Below, one piece after another: positions 7,651 through 14,578 of a stretch of DNA of 16,683 nucleotides. The DNA lies in NCBI GenBank assembly GCA_030616165.1, contig JAUWXV010000058.1, positions 1 to 16,683 of the forward strand. Reading direction: 5' to 3'. Source of the DNA: a bacterium. GTDB taxonomy: Bacteria > SM23-31 > JAUVVT01. The position numbers were made by a program, and so were the translations under genes. Every line of letters starts with the position of its first letter. The first letter of the stretch is position 1. A model generated the notes under the pieces. It searched no databases, was not told where the DNA came from, and worked only from the letters and a program-made list of their open reading frames with translations.

Positions 7651-7690
7651 TGGAAAAAGTTTCCACAAAATCGGGATATTATTTCCACAA
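7651..7690. promoter_or_regulatory. Candidate activator binding sites upstream of flgB
   Basis: A perfect palindrome TGGAAA-AAG-TTTCCA spans 7651-7665, centred 115 bp upstream of the -24 element. A second copy of the half-site TTTCCACAA starts at 7682, 22 bp (two helical turns) after the first copy at 7660. The arrangement suits a dimeric enhancer-binding protein at about -140 to -165. The same GGAAA-N3-TTTCC palindrome recurs at 263-277 before the second sigma-54 promoter. A weak terminator for the regulator gene is the main alternative. Confidence 0.5.
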
Positions 7691-7691
7691 C

Positions 7692-9080
7692 TTAATTTTC
7701 TTTCAGAAAACAGGTATCAAGTTCTCCTTTCGCCTTATATTCATTAAGTTTATTTCTTAACGTTCTTACTGAAATATCAAGGATTTCGGCAGTTTTTGTT
7801 CTATTGAAGTCATTGTTTTTCAATGTTTTTAATATTTGTTGTTTTTCGAGTTCTCTTAATGTCATTTGAGTATCTTCAGAATGAAATTCACTTGACTGGT
7901 CAAATCCATCTTCCTCAAAGAGAAAATGCCTAATCTGTAAAATAGGCTCTTTACTGATAATCATTGCTCTTTCTATTCTGTTTTCGAGTTCCCTCACATT
8001 TCCCGACCAATCCAATCGCATAAGAAGAGATCCTGCCTCTCTGGAAATACCTTTTATCTCACGGTTGTGCTCTTTATTATACTTTCTGATAAAATGCTCA
8101 ACGAGTAGGGGTATATCCTTTTTCCTTTCTCGCAGTGGAGCAACATGAATTGGAATTACATTTATCCTGAAATACAAATCTTCTCTGAACCTCTCTTTTT
8201 TAATTTCTTCTTTAATATCCTTGTTTGTAGTTGCTATAATCCTCACATCAACCTTAATACTCTGAGTATCTCCAACCCTTTCAAACTCTTTTTCCTGAAG
8301 GACTCTAAGCAGTTTTGCCTGAAGTCCGGCGCTCATCTCGCTGACCTCATCGAGCAGAAGCGTTCCGGTATGTGCTGCTTCAAACCTCCCTTTCCTTGCC
8401 TTTATAGCGCCGGTAAATGCACCCTTTTCATGCCCGAAAAGTTCGCTCTCCATTAGCCCTTCGGGAATAGCAGCACAGTTCGTCTTTATAAAAGGTTTGT
8501 CTCTGCGCGGGCTGTTATAATGAATGGCACGTGCTATTAATTCCTTCCCTGTTCCGCTCGGTCCTTGAATAAAAATTGTGGCATCACTCTCCGCAACTGT
8601 CTTAAGCATATCAAAAATCTTCCGCATTTTTGCACTCTTTCCCACAATATTATCAAATCCGTAAAGACCATCAATTTCTGAGCGAAGATATCTATTCTCA
8701 TTTTTTAGTCTGTGATGCTCAATCGCCTTTTTTACAATCAATTCTATATGGTCAAGAGAAGACTCCTTGGTTATATAATCATACGCACCCATTTTCATAG
8801 CCTCTACTGCATTTTCAATCGTGCCAAAGGCTGTTATCATAAGAATTTCTGAGCCCGGCTGTGAAATTTTTGCCTCTTTTAAAACATCCATCCCCGATAT
8901 TTCTGGCATCCGAATATCAGTTATAACTATATCATATTCAGAATTTTTTAACTTTTCAATAGCCTCTTTCCCGTTTACAGCTTCATCTGCACTACAGCCC
9001 ATTCTTTTCAATATCTCTTTTAAATAGTCCCTTATAAGAGACTCATCATCAACGACCAATACATTCTCATTTTCTGGCAT
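7692..9080 (-). CDS. Sigma-54-dependent response regulator (NtrC/FleR/FlgR type)
   Basis: This 462-residue protein has three domains. The receiver (about 1-125) has acidic D11/D12, phosphoacceptor D55 in ITDIRMPE, and K105. The AAA+ domain (about 140-370) has Walker A GPSGTGKE (173-180), an intact GAFTGA loop (220-225) that contacts sigma-54, and Walker B LLLDEVSE. The C-terminus is a Fis-type helix-turn-helix (RTKTAEILDISVRTLRNKL). It lies 39 nt after the kinase gene and directly upstream of the sigma-54-controlled flgB operon. It is therefore probably the flagellar activator of the FleR/FlgR kind. A Shine-Dalgarno AGGGG precedes the ATG. The cellular signal is unknown. Confidence 0.93.
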   Translation of the reverse strand: MPENENVLVVDDESLIRDYLKEILKRMGCSADEAVNGKEAIEKLKNSEYDIVITDIRMPEISGMDVLKEAKISQPGSEILMITAFGTIENAVEAMKMGAYDYITKESSLDHIELIVKKAIEHHRLKNENRYLRSEIDGLYGFDNIVGKSAKMRKIFDMLKTVAESDATIFIQGPSGTGKELIARAIHYNSPRRDKPFIKTNCAAIPEGLMESELFGHEKGAFTGAIKARKGRFEAAHTGTLLLDEVSEMSAGLQAKLLRVLQEKEFERVGDTQSIKVDVRIIATTNKDIKEEIKKERFREDLYFRINVIPIHVAPLRERKKDIPLLVEHFIRKYNKEHNREIKGISREAGSLLMRLDWSGNVRELENRIERAMIISKEPILQIRHFLFEEDGFDQSSEFHSEDTQMTLRELEKQQILKTLKNNDFNRTKTAEILDISVRTLRNKLNEYKAKGELDTCFLKEN

Positions 9081-9119
9081 TTTTTACCCCTATCTTATTT
9101 GATAATAATTAAAAAATAA

Positions 9120-10352
9120 TCAAATAGGCAGATTTATTTCAAAAATAGCTCCCTTACCTTCTTCACTTTTAACGAATATTACTCCCTTATGGACATCAAT
9201 TATCTTTTTAACAATAGCTAAACCCAGTCCAGCTCCATTGGGCTTTGTTGTAAAAAACGGATTAAAAAGCTTTTTCTGGACACTTTCGCTCATTCCTTTC
9301 CCATTATCTTCTATAGATATAACCATATTCTTCCCATTATTTTCCATTCTTACCCCGACTCTTAATCTACCTTCATTTTCTATTGATTCTGACGCATTTT
9401 TTAAAATGTTCAGGAGAACCTGTTGAAAAAATTCCGGATCATACCTTATTTCTTTACAATCAGATGGAAAATCTCTAATAATCTCAATTTCTTTACCGTC
9501 CTGCTCCAATTCAACCTCCATAAGGCAAAGAACTTCATCAATTGTTTTAATAATATCCTGTTTTTGTAGTTCAGGTTTTATAGGTCTTGTATAAAAAAGT
9601 AGGTTTGCAGCAATTCTGTTGAGCCCGGAAACACCTTCGATAATCTTTTTCACAAGATTCCTTCTCGGGTCATCAATATCAAGGTCTCTTTCAAGAAGAG
9701 CAGCAAACCCACCAATTCCCCCAAGGGGATTCCTTATTTCATGAGCAACATTTGCTGCCATTTCCCCTAACGCAGCTAATGTTTTTGCATGCTGAACTTC
9801 TTCTTCAAGCATTTTTATCTCGGTCATATCACTGAATATCTCAACGGCACCAAGAATCTCTCCGTGCTCATTCTTCACAAGTGAAGTGCTGTATTCTATT
9901 GGAACTGTCGAACCATTAGTTGTGATTATTTCCCTCTCCTCATTTTCATATTCTTTACCGTCTTTTAGTGTCGATAAAAGAGAAAGACTCTTGTCTATTA
10001 AATTCCCATAAATATTTTTATAATATTTTCCAATTACATCTGAACTTTTCAATCCAGTAACTTCTTGTGCAGCATTATTAAAGACCGTAATTTTTCCTTT
10101 AAGATTGATTACCACAATACCCATCTTCACACTTTCAAGTATATTTCTGAGATGATTCTTTATTGAATCCATCTCTTTAAGATTTTCCGACAACTCTCTA
10201 TTTTTCTTCTCCAATTCAATATTTAGTTCCTTGACTCTCTCTTCAAGTAGTTTATAAGCATTTTCGAGTCTGAGCGTGGTCTCGCTAAAAAATTCAAAAG
10301 CATTCTTTAAAGCAGTAATCTCTTTTTCTTTAGATTTTTTCCTGACTGGCAT
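9120..10352 (-). CDS. Soluble PAS-domain sensor histidine kinase (FleS/FlgS-like)
   Basis: The 410-residue protein begins with a coiled coil (about 10-70), followed by a PAS domain (about 68-180), a HisKA dimerisation domain with H-box HEIRNPL (phosphorylated H204), and a HATPase domain. The ATPase domain shows the N box (NILKNASES, about 315), DNGKGM (349-354), NPFFTTK and GAGLGLAIV. No membrane segment or signal peptide is visible, so it senses a cytoplasmic cue, like FleS or FlgS of other flagellar systems. It forms a two-gene unit with the regulator downstream. Role in flagellar control rests on gene position; the kinase class is certain. Confidence 0.93.
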   Translation of the reverse strand: MPVRKKSKEKEITALKNAFEFFSETTLRLENAYKLLEERVKELNIELEKKNRELSENLKEMDSIKNHLRNILESVKMGIVVINLKGKITVFNNAAQEVTGLKSSDVIGKYYKNIYGNLIDKSLSLLSTLKDGKEYENEEREIITTNGSTVPIEYSTSLVKNEHGEILGAVEIFSDMTEIKMLEEEVQHAKTLAALGEMAANVAHEIRNPLGGIGGFAALLERDLDIDDPRRNLVKKIIEGVSGLNRIAANLLFYTRPIKPELQKQDIIKTIDEVLCLMEVELEQDGKEIEIIRDFPSDCKEIRYDPEFFQQVLLNILKNASESIENEGRLRVGVRMENNGKNMVISIEDNGKGMSESVQKKLFNPFFTTKPNGAGLGLAIVKKIIDVHKGVIFVKSEEGKGAIFEINLPI

Positions 10353-10484
10353 ATTTTCTATTCTTTCTATTTAGTAAATTTTGTATAACTTATTATCATT
10401 AAATATAATTTTTCTCACTTCAGATGAGAAGTTTAATCATCCCGAACATTTGGAATAATTTTAAGTCCTCTTTCCGCCAAAAGC

Positions 10485-10504
10485 GAATCCGCTGATGCGG
10501 ATTC
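10485..10504. repeat. Perfect hairpin, 8-bp stem
   Basis: GAATCCGC and GCGGATTC flank a TGAT loop. It is GC-rich compared with its surroundings and not followed by a T-run on either strand, so it is not an obvious terminator. It resembles other mobile palindromes in the window in size but lacks a GTAG foot. Confidence 0.6.
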
Positions 10505-10540
10505 TACTTCTCTTTTCAAAAGAAACATTCATGCTCCTTT

Positions 10541-10585
10541 GGAGCACACAAAAACATGATAATACATTCTATTTCCGGAATAAAG
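10541..10585. repeat. 45-nt direct repeat, copy A
   Basis: This copy matches 10799-10843 at 41 of 45 positions by eye. Both begin GGAGCAC, contain AAAACATGATAATA, and end with the palindromic TTTCCGGAATAAAG. The 258-bp spacing brackets the GTAG hairpin cluster. A shorter, degenerate relative in opposite orientation lies at 14529-14547 (17 of 19 positions). It is a dispersed intergenic repeat of unknown origin. Confidence 0.75.
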
Positions 10586-10631
10586 AACATAATTGTTAAT
10601 GATTTTTTTTATGCTCATATCTTTGTTCTCG

Positions 10632-10693
10632 CGTAGGGGCGGGCTTGTCCGCCTTTGGTGGGTTTACCCGCCTCTGGTGGGTTTACCCGCCCT
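10632..10693 (+). repeat. REP-like GTAG hairpin with three 19-nt tandem units
   Basis: A GTAG tetranucleotide (10632-10635) abuts a hairpin arm GGGCGGG. Three imperfect 19-nt units follow, at 10637, 10656 and 10675. Each can fold as GGYGGG-loop-CCGCC; the second and third share GGTGGGTTTACCCGCC. The GTAG foot plus palindrome is the hallmark of REP elements moved by REP-associated tyrosine transposases (RAYT). No such transposase is in the window. Confidence 0.65.
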
Positions 10694-10700
10694 TTTTCAT

Positions 10701-10724
10701 ATATGGGTGAACAAGTTCACCCAT
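10701..10724. repeat. Perfect 11-bp-stem hairpin
   Basis: TATGGGTGAAC and GTTCACCCATA are separated by AA. Read on the minus strand it is preceded by CG and starts GTATGGGTGAAC, one base from the GTAG-foot pattern of the neighbouring REP-like elements, so it may be a variant of that family in opposite orientation. Confidence 0.6.
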
Positions 10725-10798
10725 ACGTGGATATATATTTGTTTTAATAAAAGATTAAACAACAAAAAATTTTTTATATTAAACACTCACCTTCTAAA

Positions 10799-10843
10799 GG
10801 AGCACCCCAAAACATGATAATATATTTTATTTCCGGAATAAAG
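10799..10843. repeat. 45-nt direct repeat, copy B
   Basis: This is the partner of 10541-10585, 41 of 45 positions identical. It begins 15 nt downstream of the stop of the PHP gene in transcription order. Its palindromic core (TTTATT-TCCGG-AATAAA) could form a weak hairpin there, so a minor terminator role is possible. Confidence 0.75.
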
Positions 10844-10857
10844 TAAAAGCATTAAAG

Positions 10858-11652
10858 TTAAGTTAATGATAAAAAAGACCTTTTTCTTTCAGAAAATCTA
10901 CAAAGCTTCCCATACCCTATTCTTTTTAATTTTTCGATTGTTTCCCTAAAACGCCAGCCTACTTCAGAAGGATTGTGCGAATCGGAACCGAGTATAATCG
11001 GTATATCTAATTCACGTGCCTTGAAAATAATTTCATCATTCGGATAAGTTTCTTTAGCCTCTTTTCTTAATCCTGAAGTATTAATCTCAAGGCAGATATC
11101 ATTTTCTTTAATAGTCTCAAGCGCATCTGTTGCTATCTCTAAATATCCGTTTTTCGGCTTATAACCGAACTTCTTTATTACATCAAAGTGAGCGATACCA
11201 TCGAAAATTTTAGTCTCGGCTGCTTTTTTAACAGTTTCAAAATATTCTCTATAAACCTCATTTATATTTCTCTTTTTGAACTCATCAATATATTTTTCAT
11301 TATCAATACCCCACTTTCCCAAAAAATGAACAGCCGCCAATACATAATCAAATTCATTTTCATCAATAATCTTTTTCACATAATCGATATACTTTGGAAA
11401 ATAATCTGCCTCGATACCAAGTTTTATATCAATTTCTGAATATCTACTTTTTAGTTCATTTATTGTATTTATATATTCTGGAAGTTCAAGAATAGTCATA
11501 CGATTTTCTGGGTCATACTCATTTGGCATTGGAATATGGTCAGCAAAACCTATCTCAAAAAACCCTTCCTTAATCGCCTGTTCTACATAATCTTCCGGAA
11601 CACCATTTGCATGCTTACATAACCTTGTATGAATATGATAATCAATCAACAC
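10858..11652 (-). CDS. PHP-domain phosphatase, histidinol-phosphatase (HisJ/HisK) family
   Basis: The protein has the full PHP metal site: HIH and a following H in DYHIHTRLCKH, ADH, GIEAD, VHFLGKWG, AHFD, and the closing GSDSH. The C-terminal motif RKRSFLSL is typical of histidinol-phosphate phosphatases, which release phosphate from L-histidinol phosphate in histidine synthesis. No other his gene is present, so another phosphoester substrate is possible. The start is uncertain. The longest frame begins at a TTG at 11667 with no ribosome-binding site. A GTG at 11650-11652 has GAG five nt ahead and gives the family-typical N-terminus LIDYHIHT, about 264 residues, so I use it. It lies some 50 nt after the MEMO1-family gene, likely in one transcript. 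Confidence 0.88.
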   Translation of the reverse strand: MLIDYHIHTRLCKHANGVPEDYVEQAIKEGFFEIGFADHIPMPNEYDPENRMTILELPEYINTINELKSRYSEIDIKLGIEADYFPKYIDYVKKIIDENEFDYVLAAVHFLGKWGIDNEKYIDEFKKRNINEVYREYFETVKKAAETKIFDGIAHFDVIKKFGYKPKNGYLEIATDALETIKENDICLEINTSGLRKEAKETYPNDEIIFKARELDIPIILGSDSHNPSEVGWRFRETIEKLKRIGYGKLCRFSERKRSFLSLT

Positions 11653-11702
11653 TTTTGCTCGTATCAATACTTAAAAATTTTTAAATTTATACAGAATAAC
11701 TT

Positions 11703-12545
11703 TCAATCTCCATAAATCACAGCAGACAAATAACCCACTACCTTCCATTTATCATCTGTAACATCACCAGAGTTCTTATAACTTAGGACTTTTGAAAACT
11801 TTGCTCCTGCTAATTTTGCTGCATACATCACTGCCATCATAGGACCAGCTCCACAAGCTTCACACTTTTTTTGTTCTAAATCCCTTGATAATCCCTCAGG
11901 ATCAAGGTTATTTACCCTGTTAACGATATGATTATCTAATTTAACAGCGGTATCATAATTATGGAAATGAGAAAGATCACTTGATGCCACTGCTAAAACA
12001 TTTCTTTCCTTGAGAAATTTGCCCAATATCATTCCAAGATAAGTGCAGTTGCTGTAACTTTGGTCCCCCATTACAATCGGAAGAATTTTAAATTCCTTTA
12101 AAATAAACTGGAGAAAAGGGAGTTGAACCTCCAGTGAATGCTCATCTCCATGACCTTCATCTGATAGATAAACCTTCTCATTTGATTGAGTACAAATTTC
12201 TGCAAGTTCTTTATCAATCTTTATCCCTCCAAGAGGAGTTTCATACACATCTCCACCATATACCGAAGCTCCCATAAAATATTCCCTATGACTCGGCGCA
12301 ATAATAATAACCGTTTCGTATTCCCTTCCTTTTATCTGATTGTATGCTTCTGCTGCTACTTGGCCAGAATAAATATATCCTGCATGGGGAGAGAGCAAAC
12401 CCAAAACTTTCTCAGATACTCTTTCACCTTTCACAGATTTAAACATAGAACTTAAATCTTGAAGTAATTCATCAGATTCAAACGGATAAAAAGACCCGGC
12501 AAAAACTGCTTTTCTAACCTTCAAATTCTTGTTTATCCCTTCCAT
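11703..12545 (-). CDS. amrB: MEMO1-family protein (AmmeMemoRadiSam system protein B)
   Basis: The 280-residue protein carries the MEMO1 signatures VRKAVFAGSFYP, LLSPHAGYIYSGQVAAEAY, the SH pair (S85-H86), GDEHSLEVQLPFLQ, ASSDLSHF and ACGAGPMMAVM. The conserved H54, H136 and H193 and C231 are present, forming the putative metal site homologous to extradiol dioxygenases. Prokaryotic members usually sit beside an AMMECR1-domain protein and a radical SAM enzyme (AmrA, AmrS); neither is in this window. The biochemical role is unknown for the family. Length is normal. An AGGA lies about 9 nt before the ATG. Confidence 0.92.
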   Translation of the reverse strand: MEGINKNLKVRKAVFAGSFYPFESDELLQDLSSMFKSVKGERVSEKVLGLLSPHAGYIYSGQVAAEAYNQIKGREYETVIIIAPSHREYFMGASVYGGDVYETPLGGIKIDKELAEICTQSNEKVYLSDEGHGDEHSLEVQLPFLQFILKEFKILPIVMGDQSYSNCTYLGMILGKFLKERNVLAVASSDLSHFHNYDTAVKLDNHIVNRVNNLDPEGLSRDLEQKKCEACGAGPMMAVMYAAKLAGAKFSKVLSYKNSGDVTDDKWKVVGYLSAVIYGD

Positions 12546-12722
12546 AACATTTAATCCTATTATATTTTAATTAAAAACAATCCCCTATTCTAAAATTTAT
12601 TAAAAAAAAATCTTATCTACAAGTCTTTTTTTTTATATCTCTCAAAAAAATAATTGCATAACCTTTATTTTTACAAAAATATAGAGTAAACAAATCACAT
12701 AACCTAAGAAGAACTATGAAAT

Positions 12723-12756
12723 AAAAAATGCCAAGTATATTATTATACTTGACATT
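12723..12756 (-). terminator. Rho-independent terminator after the slipin unit
   Basis: In the minus-strand RNA the arms AAUGUCAAGUAUA and UAUACUUGGCAUU pair continuously over 13 bp, with one U-G wobble, around a 4-nt loop, and run straight into U6. The wobble forms only in the minus-strand RNA (it is C-A in the other), supporting the direction. It lies 15 nt after the stop of the 50-codon gene and so ends that transcript. Confidence 0.85.
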
Positions 12757-12770
12757 CTATTACACATTTT

Positions 12771-12923
12771 TTAATTATTAACATCCACAGCCCATAGAAG
12801 CAGTCTCAAAATAATCCACAAACTTATGAGCAGCATAAACAGAATAAAAGTTTTCTGCTTAACATTAAGTTTATCAAATATTCGTTTCTCGTATTTAAAA
12901 AAACTTTTTACAAATTCTATCAT
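12771..12923 (-). CDS. Small single-pass membrane peptide (50 aa), unrecognised
   Basis: This ATG-initiated frame encodes a basic, aromatic N-terminus (MIEFVKSFFKYEKRIFDKL) followed by one strongly hydrophobic segment (about residues 26-46) and a short polar tail ending VDVNN. It is preceded by the slipin gene and followed at once by a strong terminator, which supports expression. No Shine-Dalgarno is evident. It lies in the same reading frame as the slipin gene, separated by TAG TAG, a 32-codon open stretch and a further TAG four codons before its ATG. It could be a genuine small membrane partner of slipin, or the surviving end of a longer decayed gene. I do not recognise a family. Confidence 0.5.
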   Translation of the reverse strand: MIEFVKSFFKYEKRIFDKLNVKQKTFILFMLLISLWIILRLLLWAVDVNN

Positions 12924-13034
12924 AGAATCAAACTATAAAGGGATTTCAATCTTTATGTTTTTTTCCCTATGATACTTTTTCATTAATATATCTTCGATGT
13001 TTCTGCTTAATCCAGAATATTCATCAGGTTTCTA
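12924..13034 (-). other. In-frame open stretch between slipin and the small membrane gene
   Basis: After the slipin stop (TAG at 13035) a second TAG (13032-13034) follows directly. Then 32 sense codons, 12936-13031, in the slipin frame encode a protein-like charged stretch containing SRNIEDILMKKYHREKNIKI, ended by TAG at 12933-12935. No ATG, GTG or TTG start opens it; the only ATG is halfway. It may be ordinary spacer or a decayed coding extension. Confidence 0.35.
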
Positions 13035-13817
13035 CTATTCTTTTTTCGCGAGTTCTTTCTCTTTCTTCGCAAAAGCTTCTAAAAATGGTTTAAAAAGGTC
13101 AATGGGAACAGGGAAGATAAGAGTAGAATTATTTTCGGCAGCAACATCGACTAATGTTTGCAAAAATCTAAGCTGCATAGCCATCGGATTCTTGCTTATA
13201 ATCCCAGCAGCCTCGGACAATTTTACAGATGCTGAAAGCTCTCCCTCTGCATGAACAATCTTTGCCTCTCTCTCAATATTTGCTTCAGCCTTTTTTGCCA
13301 ATGCCCTTCTCAGCTCAGGCTGGGTATAGTCAACATTTTTAACCTCTACACCGGATACCTTTATTCCCCATGGATCAGTATGAAAATCTATAATCTTTTG
13401 TAACTCTGTATTGATCTTATCTCGGTTGGCTATCAGTTCAAAAAATTCATTCTTACCAACTATCCCCCTCAAAGTTGTCTGAGCAAACTGGGTTGTCCCG
13501 TAAAGGTAATCCCTTATTTCAATAACACTATGCATGGGGTCCATCACTCTAAAAAATAGTACGGCATCTACCTTAACCGGAACCCTGTCCTTTGTAATCA
13601 TTTCCTGTGTCGGGACATCGATAACTTCTGTCCTTATACTAATTCTCCTTTCAACCCTTTCAATAAATGGAATTATTATTACAATACCCGGACCTCTGGT
13701 TCCAACATACTTCCCTAATCGAAATATCACCACCCGCTGATATTCCTTTACTATCTTTAAAGCCATTGCCACTAAAATTACAACTACACCAATAATTAAC
13801 ACAAATGCTGAAGACAT
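13035..13817 (-). CDS. Slipin (stomatin-like SPFH/band 7 protein)
   Basis: Slipins are membrane-anchored scaffold proteins that form large oligomers and microdomains and are often associated with NfeD-type partners. The 260-residue protein has an N-terminal membrane segment (about 3-22), then the SPFH start KIVKEYQRVVIFRLGKYVGT, RGPGIVIIIPFIERV, and DVPTQEMITKDRVPVKVDAV. The coiled-coil region has the EAxxEREA-type pattern (KKAEANIEREAKIVHAEGEL), and the slipin C-terminal LRFLQTLVDVAAENNSTLIFPVP follows. AAAGGAGG lies 4 nt before the ATG. No NfeD gene is adjacent; instead a 50-codon membrane peptide follows. Confidence 0.95.
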   Translation of the reverse strand: MSSAFVLIIGVVVILVAMALKIVKEYQRVVIFRLGKYVGTRGPGIVIIIPFIERVERRISIRTEVIDVPTQEMITKDRVPVKVDAVLFFRVMDPMHSVIEIRDYLYGTTQFAQTTLRGIVGKNEFFELIANRDKINTELQKIIDFHTDPWGIKVSGVEVKNVDYTQPELRRALAKKAEANIEREAKIVHAEGELSASVKLSEAAGIISKNPMAMQLRFLQTLVDVAAENNSTLIFPVPIDLFKPFLEAFAKKEKELAKKE

Positions 13818-13884
13818 TATAACCTCCTTTTTTAATTTATAAAAAATTTAACTCTTCTAATAAAACAAAAATAATTTTCCCTGT

Positions 13885-13905
13885 CGAAGGTGTTCTTCAC
13901 CTTCG
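13885..13905 (-). repeat. Hairpin, variant of the GTAG family
   Basis: CGAAGGTG and CACCTTCG pair around TTCTT. On the minus strand it is led by GTTAGGGG, close to the GTAGGGGC lead of the REP-like hairpins at 10632 and 14113, so it may be a diverged member in opposite orientation. It lies 68 nt upstream of the slipin start. Confidence 0.55.
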
Positions 13906-13982
13906 CCCCTAACAAAGAACCAAACTTTAAAATACTTCTATTCAAAAGGGATTTGGATTAAAATTAATAAAGTTTAACTTAA

Positions 13983-13998
13983 TAACCTGAATAATTCA
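13983..13998 (+). repeat. 16-nt inverted repeat, left copy
   Basis: TAACCTGAATAATTCA is the exact reverse complement of 14974-14989. The pair encloses about 1 kb of gene-free DNA. A partial third match (TTATTCAGGT) lies at about 14318. No target-site duplication is evident. Confidence 0.55.
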
Positions 13999-14112
13999 CA
14001 AATGTTTGTTAAATTAAACTTATTTCTAATAAAAACTATTTCTTAGGGTCTTCTGAAAAAAGAAATTATATATATTAAATACCTTTTCTCACAAATTATC
14101 AATGCCAAATCC

Positions 14113-14134
14113 GTAGGGGCGGGTTTACCCGCCC
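14113..14134 (+). repeat. REP-like GTAG hairpin
   Basis: GTAG (14113-14116) is directly followed by a perfect hairpin GGGCGGG-TTTA-CCCGCCC. It shares its foot and arm with 10632-10652 and its loop with the tandem units that follow there. It is very GC-rich within AT-rich DNA, which fits insertion of a small mobile palindrome. Confidence 0.7.
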
Positions 14135-14528
14135 TTCTTTTTGAATAATTAATGAATACGGTCTAAAGCAGTAACTAAATCTTATATAGGTAACCAAATA
14201 AAAACATAATTTAAAATGGTTGAATAGGCATTTTTTCCTGTCAATTACTATAAAACATACAAGAATTAATAACTATGATATTATATAAAAAAACAAAAAT
14301 TAAGTCTCTTTATCTGTTATTCAGGTAATACAATAATTATAAGTGTTTACTCCATCACTAACAGTAATATTTTAATAAATTAGTAACAATAATAAAAAAG
14401 TTCTTGTTTTTACGAATATATTTTGTTATATTTATAATGTAATATTATTATCAATAACAATCAGAAACTTGTTTATATTTCGATGAACTCTAAAAAATTA
14501 ACCTTCAGAATGAATTGTTAATAAAAAG

Positions 14529-14547
14529 CTTTATCCCGAAAATAGAA
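14529..14547 (-). repeat. Degenerate partial copy of the 45-nt repeat
   Basis: CTTTATCCCGAAAATAGAA matches the reverse complement of the 3' part of copy A (10541-10585) at 17 of 19 positions. It lies 31 nt before a GTAG hairpin, again pairing the two repeat kinds. Confidence 0.45.
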
Positions 14548-14578
14548 CCACGAGTTTCACAGATTTAAGAAATTAGCT

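Larger units (their letters stand above)
10353..10857. other. Gene-free repeat cluster
   Basis: This 505-nt stretch carries no credible gene. It holds, left to right: a perfect hairpin (10485-10504); a small TGCTCC-TTT-GGAGCA hairpin (10532-10546); the first 45-nt direct repeat; a GTAG-foot hairpin with three 19-nt tandem units (10632-10693); an 11-bp-stem hairpin (10701-10724); and the second 45-nt repeat. Any promoter for the kinase gene should be near 10353-10450, but no convincing box is seen. Confidence 0.7.

Noticed and set aside
7651-7665. Terminator after the response regulator gene
   Set aside because: The stem is short and the following bases (TATATTATAG on the minus strand) are not a U-tract.
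10593-10817. Plus-strand 74-codon open frame across the repeat cluster
   Set aside because: It runs straight through the GTAG hairpins and 19-nt tandem repeats, has no ribosome-binding site, and gives a low-complexity peptide.
10632-14134. Rho-independent terminators at the GGGCGGG-loop-CCCGCCC hairpins
   Set aside because: They have stable GC stems, but the pyrimidine tails are short and C-containing, they lie away from gene ends, and the GTAG foot points to REP-like elements.
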